Of a stretch of 64,000 nt of DNA, positions 56,848 to 64,000 are shown piece after piece (within the stretch, counting starts at the first letter, position 1; every line of letters starts with the position of its first letter). The stretch comes from Emcibacter sp048269205 (GTDB taxonomy: Bacteria > Pseudomonadota > Alphaproteobacteria > Sphingomonadales > Emcibacteraceae). The notes under the pieces were generated by a model that saw only the letters and a program-made list of their open reading frames with translations, had not been told where the DNA came from and did not search any database. Location: contig NZ_JBLXJC010000002.1 in assembly GCF_048269205.1 (NCBI RefSeq), positions 496,001 through 560,000 of the forward strand, read 5' to 3'. A program made the translations under genes and the position numbers.

Positions 56848-57579
56848 ATGAAGATTGAAAATACACGGTCAGTGGGTAAAAGCGGCCCCATCCGCAGAAA
56901 ATCAGCCCCGAAAACATCCAGGGTCGCAGACTCCCCTGCTGTCAGAAATATATCAGATACAAGTTCGGTTCTCGGTATACCGCCGGAAGAAATGACCGAA
57001 CGCGTCCACAGGGCTATCATGACCCTGATGTCGGAAGTGGAAAGCATGCGTCAGGAACTTGAACTGGCCCATCGCAAAATTTCCGAGCTCGAGCGGCTGG
57101 CGGATCAGGATTCCCTGATCAATATTTCCAACCGCCGGGCTTTTGTGCGTGAAATGACCCGAATGATTGCCTATTCCGAACGCTATGGCATCAACAGCTC
57201 CCTGATCTATCTGGATCTCAATGACCTGAAAGTCATCAATGACACCTATGGTCATGCCGCAGGGGATGCTGCACTGGTCTTCCTTGCTGACAATATGGTC
57301 AAATGCCTGCGCGATTCCGATATCATCGGCCGTCTTGGCGGGGATGAATTCGGCATTATCCTGCCCAAGGCCAGTGAAAACGACGCCAAGAAAAAGGCTG
57401 CGTTTATCGTCGAAAAAATCACCAAAAAGCCGCTCATGTGGGAAGAACATGAGATCCCGCTCAAGGTTGCCTTTGGTGTATATTCGCTGAAATCCGGTGA
57501 AAGTCCCGATCAGGCCCTGGATGAGGCAGACAAGAAAATGTATGCCCATAAGCAGGATATAAAAAAGGAAAAAGCCTGA
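56848..57579 (+). CDS. Diguanylate cyclase (GGDEF)
   Basis: About 243 residues from ATG 56848, with AAGGGG 9 nt upstream. The first ~50 residues are basic and disordered-looking, then a coiled coil (MSEVESMRQELELAHRKISELERLA) and a GGDEF domain (ISNRRAFVREM, YLDLNDLKVINDTYGHAAGD). The active site GGDEF is intact and the inhibitory I-site RxxD five residues before it is present (RDSD). It should make cyclic di-GMP under product inhibition. There is no sensor domain apart from the coiled coil. Confidence 0.93.
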   Translation: MKIENTRSVGKSGPIRRKSAPKTSRVADSPAVRNISDTSSVLGIPPEEMTERVHRAIMTLMSEVESMRQELELAHRKISELERLADQDSLINISNRRAFVREMTRMIAYSERYGINSSLIYLDLNDLKVINDTYGHAAGDAALVFLADNMVKCLRDSDIIGRLGGDEFGIILPKASENDAKKKAAFIVEKITKKPLMWEEHEIPLKVAFGVYSLKSGESPDQALDEADKKMYAHKQDIKKEKA

Positions 57580-57593
57580 TTCCCCGTGGCCGC

Positions 57594-57791
57594 TCAGGCG
57601 ATAATATCGGGCAACAATTCATTTTCCAGCCGGGCAACTTCGTCCTTAAGAAGAAGTTTCTGTTTTTTCAGCCGTTGAATCTGCAGCATGTCGGTACGCC
57701 CTGTCTCCAACAGCGCCTCAATGGCATCATCCAGATCCCGATGCTGGATTTTAAGCTCCTGAATTTTTTCCAGAATATCGATTTCATCCAT
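57594..57791 (-). CDS. YdcH/DUF465 family small coiled-coil protein
   Basis: A 65-residue protein: LKIQHRDLDDAIEALLETGRTD followed by IQRLKKQKLLLKDEVARLENEL (in part), the DUF465 pattern (H-x-x-L-D near the start, LKKxKLxLKDEI later). Function unknown. It converges on the diguanylate cyclase gene. Confidence 0.9.
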   Translation of the reverse strand: MDEIDILEKIQELKIQHRDLDDAIEALLETGRTDMLQIQRLKKQKLLLKDEVARLENELLPDIIA

Positions 57792-57899
57792 TGCTCAATA
57801 ACCCGAACGCCTGCTAGATTGGTATGATACCGGCCTTACTGCGGCAAAGGCTGGGAATATAGCATATTTTTAAAAAACTTTCCTGTGTAAAGTGTGCAT

Positions 57900-58385
57900 A
57901 TGGATGAAAACGACCTTTGGCAGTACAGTCTCGACGTTTACGACAGCACCGCTGCCGCCGATGCCTGCCTCGCACTGCAGGATCACTTCAAGGCAAATGT
58001 AAATTTACTGCTCTATTATACCTGGATCGCCCGTCGGCATGGCCGAACTGTCGATAACGAGCTATGCGCCCGGACGGAACGGCATATTGCTCCTCTTGTA
58101 AATGACCTTCTTCAACCAATGCGGTCCATTCGGCGCAGCATAGACAAGACCTCTGCCTCCCCTGACCTGCTGCAGTTCAGAAAAAACATTTTGAACCTGG
58201 AACTGGAAGCGGAAAACATCATCCAGAAGCGCTTGTTTGATCTTACCCCTGACCTCCTTGACCTTACCGAACCCTCCGATCTGTCGGTGCGGGACAGGCA
58301 AAAATATAACCTTGCCGTTTACGGAGAATTCCTGGGCACAGCCTTTCCGGACGAACACCTCGAACCTTTTCTCGATCACTGTTAG
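57900..58385 (+). CDS. TIGR02444 family protein
   Basis: About 161 residues from ATG 57900 (a GTG lies 6 nt earlier). LWQYSLDVYDSTAAADACLALQDHFKANVNLLLYYTWIA, in part, is the family start; the remainder is helical and leucine-rich. Function unknown. The 219-bp stretch after it (58386-58604) shows no gene. Confidence 0.85.
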   Translation: MDENDLWQYSLDVYDSTAAADACLALQDHFKANVNLLLYYTWIARRHGRTVDNELCARTERHIAPLVNDLLQPMRSIRRSIDKTSASPDLLQFRKNILNLELEAENIIQKRLFDLTPDLLDLTEPSDLSVRDRQKYNLAVYGEFLGTAFPDEHLEPFLDHC

Positions 58386-58604
58386 CCCGAGTCTTTTAGA
58401 TTTTTCTCATATTTGCAGAAGTGAGCCGACACCAGCGCAGCACTCCACTTTCTGGAATAACACTAACCTGCAGTAAAAATACCTCTGATTCCAAGATGTT
58501 CTGAATACACCCGGTGCAGGGCGCTGCGGGTGACCGGGTATTGATGACATTGGCCGAAAAATATGTTCTAATTTTAATCTTGCCAACAAAAAGGAGATTC
58601 TCTG

Positions 58605-58772
58605 ATGCGCGCAGCAGCTCACATTAATGCACTTTCCGAAAAACATGCCATGCTGGATAAAAGGATTAATGACGAAGTACATCGTCCCGCCCCGGATGAT
58701 ATTATTCTTCACGAGCTTAAAAGAGAAAAACTCAGGCTAAAGGACGAAATAGAGAAATACAAAAATCTCTGA
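58605..58772 (+). CDS. Second YdcH/DUF465-like small protein
   Basis: A 55-residue protein: AAHINALSEKHAMLDKRINDE and LHELKREKLRLKDEIEKYKNL, in part, matching the DUF465 helical hairpin. AAGGAGA lies 8 nt before the ATG and a terminator follows. It resembles the family member at 57594-57791 in layout (H-x-x-LD, then L-K-x-x-K-L-x-LKDEIE). Function unknown. Confidence 0.85.
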   Translation: MRAAAHINALSEKHAMLDKRINDEVHRPAPDDIILHELKREKLRLKDEIEKYKNL

Positions 58773-58787
58773 CGACCAGAAAAACAA

Positions 58788-58811
58788 AGGCCCCGCAACC
58801 GGGGCCTTTTC
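58788..58811 (+). terminator. Intrinsic terminator
   Basis: AGGCCCCG/CGGGGCCT with a 4-nt loop (CAAC), followed by TTTTC. It lies 15 bp after the small YdcH-like gene and before the convergent trcR stop. Confidence 0.9.
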
Positions 58812-58845
58812 ATTTCTCAATCTTAAATCTTCGACTACCTATAAA

Positions 58846-59457
58846 TCAGTTGCTTTGGGAAGCTTCCTCTTCGCTAACCGGCTCCCCGATGGCATCTTCC
58901 TGATCTACGGGCGGCTCCTCCTCGGGAGCATCCTTGGCCATTTTTACCGCCGCCTTTCTGACAGCTTCATCAAGCTCAATCTGTTTGCACAGGCCAAGAA
59001 TTACAGGATCCACCGGTTTGATGTTGCTGATGTTCCAATGTGTCCGGTCGCGGATGGCCGCGATGGTAGGTTTTGTCGTACCAACAAGACGTCCAATCTG
59101 GGCATCAGTCAGTTCGGGATGGTTGCGCAACAGCCAGGCAATGGCATCCGGCTTGTCCTGTCGCTTGGATACCGGCGTATAACGGGCACCGCTGGAACGG
59201 GTCTTGGCGGGTACCTTATCCTCTGTCAGTTGCAGGTGAGCCGAACTGTCGGCCTGACACCGTTCAATTTCCTCCCAGGTCAACTGACCGTTTGCGATCG
59301 GATCCTGCCCCACCATATTTGCGGCAACCTGCTCGTCGGCGATACCCTGCACTTCCAGCTCATGAAGACCGCAAAACTCAGCGATCTGTCGAAATGACAG
59401 AGCTGTATTATCCACTAGCCACACGGCTGTCGCCATAGGCATCAAAGGCTGGTTCAT
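58846..59457 (-). CDS. trcR: DUF1013 cell-cycle regulator TrcR-like
   Basis: A 203-residue protein. MATAVWLVDNTALSFRQIAEFCGLHELEVQGIAD and the second HTH-like segment PDAIAWLLRNHPELTDAQIGRLVGTTKPTIAAIRDRTHWN (both in part) are the DUF1013 hallmark. The Caulobacter member is TrcR, which binds widely to promoters with RNA polymerase. The C-terminal ~30 residues are acidic. Confident family call; function is by homology. Confidence 0.93.
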   Translation of the reverse strand: MNQPLMPMATAVWLVDNTALSFRQIAEFCGLHELEVQGIADEQVAANMVGQDPIANGQLTWEEIERCQADSSAHLQLTEDKVPAKTRSSGARYTPVSKRQDKPDAIAWLLRNHPELTDAQIGRLVGTTKPTIAAIRDRTHWNISNIKPVDPVILGLCKQIELDEAVRKAAVKMAKDAPEEEPPVDQEDAIGEPVSEEEASQSN

Positions 59458-59593
59458 CGATATTCCTTGTTTGTCCTGAAATTTTTATTGTTCTTTTCCC
59501 GAGCAGCATAAGACAGTTTGAAGTAATTGGCAAAGGGCTTTAACGACCTTTTAGCGGTTTTTTGACCAGGAGGTAACAAAGAAGGCCCCTAAA

Positions 59594-59618
59594 CAAAAAA
59601 GGCGGCCGGAGCCACCTT
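59594..59618 (-). terminator. Intrinsic terminator after the TonB-domain gene
   Basis: On the minus strand AAGGTGGC/GCCGCCTT with a small mismatch and a 4-nt loop, followed by TTTTTT. It lies 29 bp after the stop of the TonB-domain gene. Confidence 0.7.
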
Positions 59619-59646
59619 TTCATAAGATACCGTGTAGAAATGCCTG

Positions 59647-60024
59647 TTACTGGATTGCCCAGGTCAGCGGCAGTACGATCACCAGTTTGTCGTCACCCAG
59701 GCTGGAGGGCGGTGCCGGCAGCGGGTTAATACGACCAACCAGGTTTTCAACTTCCGCATCCAGAATATCGTGGCCGGTGGACTGTACCAGTTCATGACTT
59801 GTAATCGAACCGGAACGATCAAACGCGATTTTCACCTTGGCCTTACCTTCAAGCTCATCTTCCATGGCAGCACGGGGATAAACCTGTTTCTTGGCTACAA
59901 GCTTAACCAGTTTAACCTGCCAGTCTTTAAGTTCATTGGCGTTTACCTCGAGAGTTCCAAAAGCACTGAACAAGCCCAGGCTCAGCAACAAACCGATCAC
60001 TTTCATCAACCTACTCATAACCAT
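59647..60024 (-). CDS. Small TonB C-terminal domain protein
   Basis: About 125 residues from ATG 60024, with GGAG 10 nt upstream. A signal peptide (VIGLLLSLGLFSAFGTLEVNA) precedes a single TonB C-terminal-like domain (YPRAAMEDELEGKAKVKIAFDRSGSITSHELVQSTGHDILDAEVENLV, in part). It lacks a membrane anchor plus Pro-rich spacer as in full TonB, so it is a periplasmic TonB-domain protein of unknown partner. The 284-bp gap above it (60025-60308) holds no gene I recognise. Confidence 0.88.
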   Translation of the reverse strand: MVMSRLMKVIGLLLSLGLFSAFGTLEVNANELKDWQVKLVKLVAKKQVYPRAAMEDELEGKAKVKIAFDRSGSITSHELVQSTGHDILDAEVENLVGRINPLPAPPSSLGDDKLVIVLPLTWAIQ

Positions 60025-60308
60025 CTTCAAAAGTCTCCTGCAAAATTTTCAAATTGCATTCCAGGAACACATTTCAAGTGTTTTCTGTTCCCCCTTGGAA
60101 CGCCTATGAGAATCAACCTACTGTAAATTGGTTACTCAAAGTTTAAAGCTAGACTTTTAGGCTTTGGTTAATATCCTGTTTACCATAATGCTTTTTTGAA
60201 CGGGCAAGATGGACCAGCGGGAGCACGCCGGAAGGGCAAAAGGAAAATCACTGTTGTACTGAACCTGAATTGTTGCCAAAATACGCAAAATCCCATCAGG
60301 AGATGATT

Positions 60309-60887
60309 ATGTTTAAAAAGCTATTTACGGCAGCCGGAGTGCTGTTTCTGCTGGCCGGCACGCCCCTTTTAGCCATGGCGGAGACTCCGTTGACTGGCCC
60401 CCGGATCGAGAATTTTCTCGATACCTGGTCCCCCCTGCAACAACTCGGAGAAAAATACAGTCTGGATTTTCAGAACTCGCCACCCCCGGAAGTAAATCAG
60501 GAAAACGGCTTCAATCCCTTTCTGTCCTCACTGAATATTCTGAAAGGGCATCAGGCTTATGGTGAATTCATGTCGATTCTAAAAGGAGCCGGTTTCTCCT
60601 CTCCTGAAGAATGGGCAACAACAGCCAACCGGGTTATGCGGGCCTATATGGCTTCAAGTTTTGATGCCGGGGAACATTCCATGTCCAGCATCGAGATCAA
60701 AGACGCCATCAAACAGGTACAGGAAAACCCCCATATTTCGGACGTCCAGAAACAGGCCATCATAAATAACCTGAAAAACAGCGTGGCCGCTGTAAATTCC
60801 ATGAAAAATGTTTCACAGGACGACCTTAATGCCGTAAAACCCTATCTGGGGAAAATAGAAGAAACGATTTCCGAGGAATCCAAATGA
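60309..60887 (+). CDS. Secreted protein of unknown function
   Basis: About 192 residues from ATG 60309 with AGGAG 6 nt upstream. A signal peptide (LFTAAGVLFLLAGTPLLAMA|ETP) is clear. The mature part is helical with FLDTWSPLQQLGEKY, AYGEFMSILKGAGFSSPEEWATTANRVMRAYMA and a charged C-terminus, in part. No family is recognised. It overlaps the next gene by 4 bp (ATGA), so the two are coupled. Confidence 0.85.
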   Translation: MFKKLFTAAGVLFLLAGTPLLAMAETPLTGPRIENFLDTWSPLQQLGEKYSLDFQNSPPPEVNQENGFNPFLSSLNILKGHQAYGEFMSILKGAGFSSPEEWATTANRVMRAYMASSFDAGEHSMSSIEIKDAIKQVQENPHISDVQKQAIINNLKNSVAAVNSMKNVSQDDLNAVKPYLGKIEETISEESK

Positions 60888-61120
60888 CACGAACCGAAAT
60901 GCTGCGTCTGCGCAAATATCTAAATGACAAATTCGAAAGCAACAAGTTTTCCCTGGAACAGCCCTCGACCAAAGATGACGATTGTCTTGAAGTCAATTAC
61001 GACGGTGAATTCATCGGCGTGATTTACAAGGATGAGGATGAAGGCGAAATTTCATACGCCTTTCAGATGGCCATACTGGAGATGGACCTGCCCAGCGCGG
61101 CAGACGCGTCCCTTATCTGA
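60884..61120 (+). CDS. DUF3126 family protein
   Basis: A 78-residue protein: LRLRKYLNDKFESNKFSLEQP and VNYDGEFIGVIYKDEDEGEISYAFQMAILEMDL (in part), the DUF3126 pattern. Function unknown, conserved in alphaproteobacteria. Coupled to the secreted protein gene; a terminator follows. Confidence 0.88.
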   Translation: MTRTEMLRLRKYLNDKFESNKFSLEQPSTKDDDCLEVNYDGEFIGVIYKDEDEGEISYAFQMAILEMDLPSAADASLI

Positions 61121-61143
61121 ATCGGGCGGCGAACGTCCAGACA

Positions 61144-61177
61144 AAAAGGCGCCTTGTTACAAGGGGGCCTTTTTTAT
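61144..61177 (+). terminator. Intrinsic terminator
   Basis: AAAGGCGCCTTG/CAAGGGGGCCTTT with one G-G mismatch and a 3-nt loop, followed by T6. It ends the DUF3126 transcript. The 167 bp from there to the next gene contain nothing I can name. Confidence 0.85.
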
Positions 61178-61344
61178 TTCCGGACCCGGCAGTATTTCAC
61201 ATTGTCGTTTCCGGTTTCGCTTGCCCGCCCCCGGCGAACCATGTAAAAGACCATCCCCTGAAACAGGTATATAAATACTATAAAGGTATCTCCCGGTTCA
61301 TTAAAACATTTGGGAGTTTTCAACTATTTAAGTAAACTATCCGC

Positions 61345-62016
61345 ATGTTGACGATCTATCACTACTGGTTCTGTCCCTTTTCCCGGAAGGTCCGCATCGC
61401 CCTGCAGGAAAAGGGGGTCGAGTTCGAAATGAAGCTGGAGATGACCTGGCAACGGCGTCCCGAATTCCTGGCACGGAATCCTGCCGGAAACGTTCCGGTC
61501 CTGGTGAATGATGACCCGCAACAAACGATTTGCGGCGCCTATGCCATCGCAGAGTATATTGACGAAAAATATGCCGAACCGGGACTGATTGGTGAAACGG
61601 CGGAGGAGCGGGCCGAAACCCGCCGCCTGGTCGAATGGTTTGACGACAAATTCCATCGCGAGGTCACATCCCTGATCGTGAATGAAAAAGTCATGAAGTC
61701 TTTCCTGAAACGGGGCACACCGGAAGCTGCCAACATTCGATATGCCGGACAGAATATCAAACATCACCTGAAATATATCGAGTATCTTACGGACCGGCGC
61801 AACTGGCTGGCCGGGAACGATTTTACCTTTGCAGATATTTCGGCGGCAGCCCACCTCTCCTGCGTCGACTATCTGGGGGACGTCCCCTGGCAACATTTTG
61901 AAAAAGCCAAAGACTGGTATGCCCGCGTCAAGTCGAGACCCAGTTTCAAGGCAATCCTGCAGGACAAAATCGCCGGACTGGCGCCTTCTGCACATTATCG
62001 CAACCTGGACTTCTGA
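61345..62016 (+). CDS. Glutathione S-transferase family protein
   Basis: A 223-residue GST. The thioredoxin-like N-domain shows HYWFCPFSRKVRIALQEKGVEFE, with a CPFSRKVR motif where a catalytic Ser or Cys sits, and the cis-proline in GNVPVLV; the helical C-domain contains WLAGNDFTFADISAAAHLSCVDYLG, in part. Substrate unknown. It lies 4 bp before queG. Confidence 0.92.
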   Translation: MLTIYHYWFCPFSRKVRIALQEKGVEFEMKLEMTWQRRPEFLARNPAGNVPVLVNDDPQQTICGAYAIAEYIDEKYAEPGLIGETAEERAETRRLVEWFDDKFHREVTSLIVNEKVMKSFLKRGTPEAANIRYAGQNIKHHLKYIEYLTDRRNWLAGNDFTFADISAAAHLSCVDYLGDVPWQHFEKAKDWYARVKSRPSFKAILQDKIAGLAPSAHYRNLDF

Positions 62017-62020
62017 ATTT

Positions 62021-63130
62021 ATGGCAGAACCGGAAAGCCACATCCTGAAGCTGGCACACGAAGCCGGATTTGAAGCTGTTGCCATCACCTCGGCTGACGG
62101 CATGGCAGGCCCTGCCAGACATTTCGAACAGTTCCTTGAAGCCGGGCGTCACGGCGACATGACCTGGATGGAGGATAAGGCGGACCGCCGCAAGGACCCC
62201 AAGACGCTCTGGCCCGATGTACGTTCCATCATTATGCTCGGCATGAACTATGGCCCTGACAATGATCCCCTTGAGAAATTGTCAGAGAAGAATTCAGGCA
62301 ACATCTCTGTCTATGCGGGTGGGCGCGACTATCACGACGTTATCAAAAAAAAACTGAAACAGGTCGCCCGGGAAATTCATCGTACCTATGAGGCGGAAGT
62401 AAAGGTTTTCGTCGATACCGCCCCGGTCATGGAAAAACCTCTGGCCGCCAAAGCCGGACTTGGCTGGCAAGGGAAACACACCAATCTGGTCAGCCGTGAA
62501 TATGGCTCGTGGCTGTTCCTCGGTAGTATATTTACGACCCTGGACCTGAAAACCGGCCCGGCCGAAAAGGACCATTGCGGCTCCTGCCGGAACTGTCTGG
62601 ATATCTGCCCGACAAACGCCTTCCCTGCCCCGTACCAGCTGGATGCCCGGCGCTGCATTTCTTATCTGACGATCGAATACAAGGGCCATATTTCACCTGA
62701 ATTCAGGGAAGCCATAGGCAACCGGATCTATGGTTGTGACGACTGTCTTGCTGTCTGCCCCTGGAACAAGTTCGCACAGAAAACCCGGGAAAGCCGGTTT
62801 TTCATACGCCCTGAACTGCAGGCACCCGAGCTTTCAAATCTTCTGGAACTGGATGATACCGGCTTCCGGGCGTTGTTTTCCGGCTCCCCCGTCAAAAGGA
62901 TCGGTCGGGACAGCTTTATCCGCAATGTGCTCATTGCCATCGGCAACAGCGGGAATGCCGACTACCTTGCCCGGCTGGAAGAAAAACTGACCGAAGACAA
63001 TCCTGTCGTTCGCGCCGCTGCCGTCTGGGCTCTTTCGCGGCTGGCGGACCGGGAAACCTTCACAGCCTGTAAAGAGCGTTACCTCGCCGGGGAAACAGAT
63101 CTTAATGTCCTGCGGGAATGGCAGGAATAA
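62021..63130 (+). CDS. queG: Epoxyqueuosine reductase QueG
   Basis: About 369 residues from ATG 62021. QueG reduces epoxyqueuosine to queuosine in tRNA, using cobalamin and two [4Fe-4S] clusters. Seen are VFVDTAPVMEKPLAAKAGLGWQGKHTNLVSREYGSWLFLG (in part), the ferredoxin motifs CGSCRNCLDICPTNAF and CDDCLAVCPWNKF, and a HEAT-like C-terminal region (RLEEKLTEDNPVVRAAAVWALSRL). Length is standard. Confidence 0.96.
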   Translation: MAEPESHILKLAHEAGFEAVAITSADGMAGPARHFEQFLEAGRHGDMTWMEDKADRRKDPKTLWPDVRSIIMLGMNYGPDNDPLEKLSEKNSGNISVYAGGRDYHDVIKKKLKQVAREIHRTYEAEVKVFVDTAPVMEKPLAAKAGLGWQGKHTNLVSREYGSWLFLGSIFTTLDLKTGPAEKDHCGSCRNCLDICPTNAFPAPYQLDARRCISYLTIEYKGHISPEFREAIGNRIYGCDDCLAVCPWNKFAQKTRESRFFIRPELQAPELSNLLELDDTGFRALFSGSPVKRIGRDSFIRNVLIAIGNSGNADYLARLEEKLTEDNPVVRAAAVWALSRLADRETFTACKERYLAGETDLNVLREWQE

Positions 63131-63172
63131 AAAGGGCGCCCGGCAACGCTCCCTTTTCTCATTTTCTCCTGA

Positions 63173-64000
63173 TCAGTCCGCCTTCAGCAAGTCCAGATTC
63201 TGCTGCGCTGTTTCTGCAACCTCGCTATCGGGGTAAAGATCGATCACTTTCTGCCAGACCTGACCGGCCTTGAGCTTTTCGCCGGTCACCCGATACAATA
63301 TGCCGCTTTCCAGAAGAAAATCGGCATTGTCCTTGTCCAGTTCCAGTCCCCTGTCAATATCCAGGCGTGCCGCCGCATGATTGTTCCTATATCTGAACAC
63401 CTTAGCCCTGAGGAAATATCCCTGTGTATCCTCCGGCGCGATCTCAATGGCCCGGGTCAGATCATCCACTGCCGCCTGATACTCCCGGCGCAGAGACTGT
63501 ATCTTTCCGCGCTCCAGATAGATTTCCCTGAGGAGAGACTGATCCGTTCCCGCCGCCAGCAATGCCGAACTGAGCGTCGAATAGGCCTTGTCCAAATCAC
63601 CTGCCCTTTGCCAGGCGATTGCCGCCTGGGTATACAGGTCCGTTCTCAGCCTGCGCCTGTTGGCCAGAGCATAGTCTCCAAGACCGTTGCCGGTCAGAAT
63701 GCTATCTGCTTCCCGTTCAAGCAGCTCTGCCGCCTCTGTTGACCTGTCCAGTGCCATCAGGGCCAGCGCCTCGCAATGCCGGGCCGCAGAAAGTCCCTGA
63801 CGGGCAATATTCCAGTCCCGGGCAAAAACAAGCGCCTGTTCGGGGTCATTCTCTACCATCTGCAAGCAGACGCCATAACGGGTGGAGTCCGGCTCTTCGG
63901 TCATCTGCATCTGATCGTCAGTCTGTGCAATTGAAGACTGGACGCCCCCTGCCGCCAGATGGCATATTAGAAGAGATGCGATATGTAAAAATAGTGTTTT
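63173..64000 (-). CDS. TPR repeat protein, N-terminus cut by the window edge
   Basis: The frame stays open to base 64000, so the gene starts outside the window; an internal ATG at 63910 would remove a likely signal peptide (HIASLLICHLAAGGVQSSIA|QTDDQ). The visible 276 residues contain several TPR units, such as AGDLDKAYSTLSSALLAAG, REYQAAVDDLTRAIEIAPED, AAARLDIDRGLELDKDNADF and KLKAGQVWQKVIDLYPDSE. A periplasmic TPR protein is implied. Specific function unknown. Confidence 0.85.
   Translation of the reverse strand, partial: KTLFLHIASLLICHLAAGGVQSSIAQTDDQMQMTEEPDSTRYGVCLQMVENDPEQALVFARDWNIARQGLSAARHCEALALMALDRSTEAAELLEREADSILTGNGLGDYALANRRRLRTDLYTQAAIAWQRAGDLDKAYSTLSSALLAAGTDQSLLREIYLERGKIQSLRREYQAAVDDLTRAIEIAPEDTQGYFLRAKVFRYRNNHAAARLDIDRGLELDKDNADFLLESGILYRVTGEKLKAGQVWQKVIDLYPDSEVAETAQQNLDLLKAD

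Overview
The window looks like chromosomal DNA of an alphaproteobacterium of medium GC content. I cannot name the genus; an Emcibacterales, Kordiimonadales or Sneathiellales relative would fit, but that is inference. The grounds are the yqeY-dnaG-rpoD order divergent from carAB, a Caulobacter-type tad/cpa pilus locus, a Rhodobacter-type gene transfer agent (GTA) cluster, and alphaproteobacterial markers such as the DUF1013/TrcR regulator, DUF2849, DUF3126 and a COQ9-family protein.

Layout. (1) 1-11.1 kb is housekeeping: a CAT-anticodon tRNA, a PspB-like small membrane protein, rpoD, dnaG and yqeY on the minus strand behind a leader that contains a terminator-like hairpin; then carA-carB and greA on the plus strand; then a minus-strand Lrp regulator with a clear promoter. 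(2) 11.4-26.7 kb is the Tad pilus region: a DUF2336-PAS-histidine-kinase protein with an eroded ATPase domain, two Flp pilins (the first ended by a strong terminator), cpaA-cpaB-cpaC-cpaD-cpaE-cpaF-tadB-tadC, two TadE-like pseudopilins, a TSUP transporter and a second PAS-histidine kinase with an intact ATPase. (3) 26.7-31.8 kb is metabolic: an HxlR regulator divergent from a cysteine-synthase-like PLP enzyme across two matching palindromes, then MscS, DUF2849, a glyoxalase II, an SCP2 protein and an OmpA-type porin. (4) 31.9-49.3 kb is a contiguous minus-strand phage-like cluster in RcGTA order (terminase, portal, protease, capsid, connectors, tail tube, tape measure, DUF2460, DUF2163, NlpC/P60 peptidase, tail tip, DUF2793) without visible integrase, repressor or lysis genes. 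(5) 49.3-64 kb is mixed housekeeping: fructosamine kinase, a Slam-like outer-membrane protein, YheT hydrolase, rpsU, COQ9, purE-purK, a diguanylate cyclase, two YdcH-like small proteins, TrcR, a TonB-domain protein, GST, queG and a TPR protein cut by the window edge.

The most unusual part is the GTA-like cluster and its surroundings. It carries a plus-strand 211-residue gene wedged between two late tail genes, a small membrane-protein gene closed by its own terminator inside the tail operon, three extra genes (one lectin-like) between capsid and connector, and a tail protein in which a long TIM-barrel-like region is joined to the DUF2460 domain while the tail-tip protein is short. Upstream lie paired CCTATT repeats with exact 10-bp spacing, then a stretch with four successive hairpins, an exposed CCCTCCTT segment and a good terminator: a candidate small RNA.

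All family assignments come from reading the protein sequences against remembered family signatures; no database search was run.
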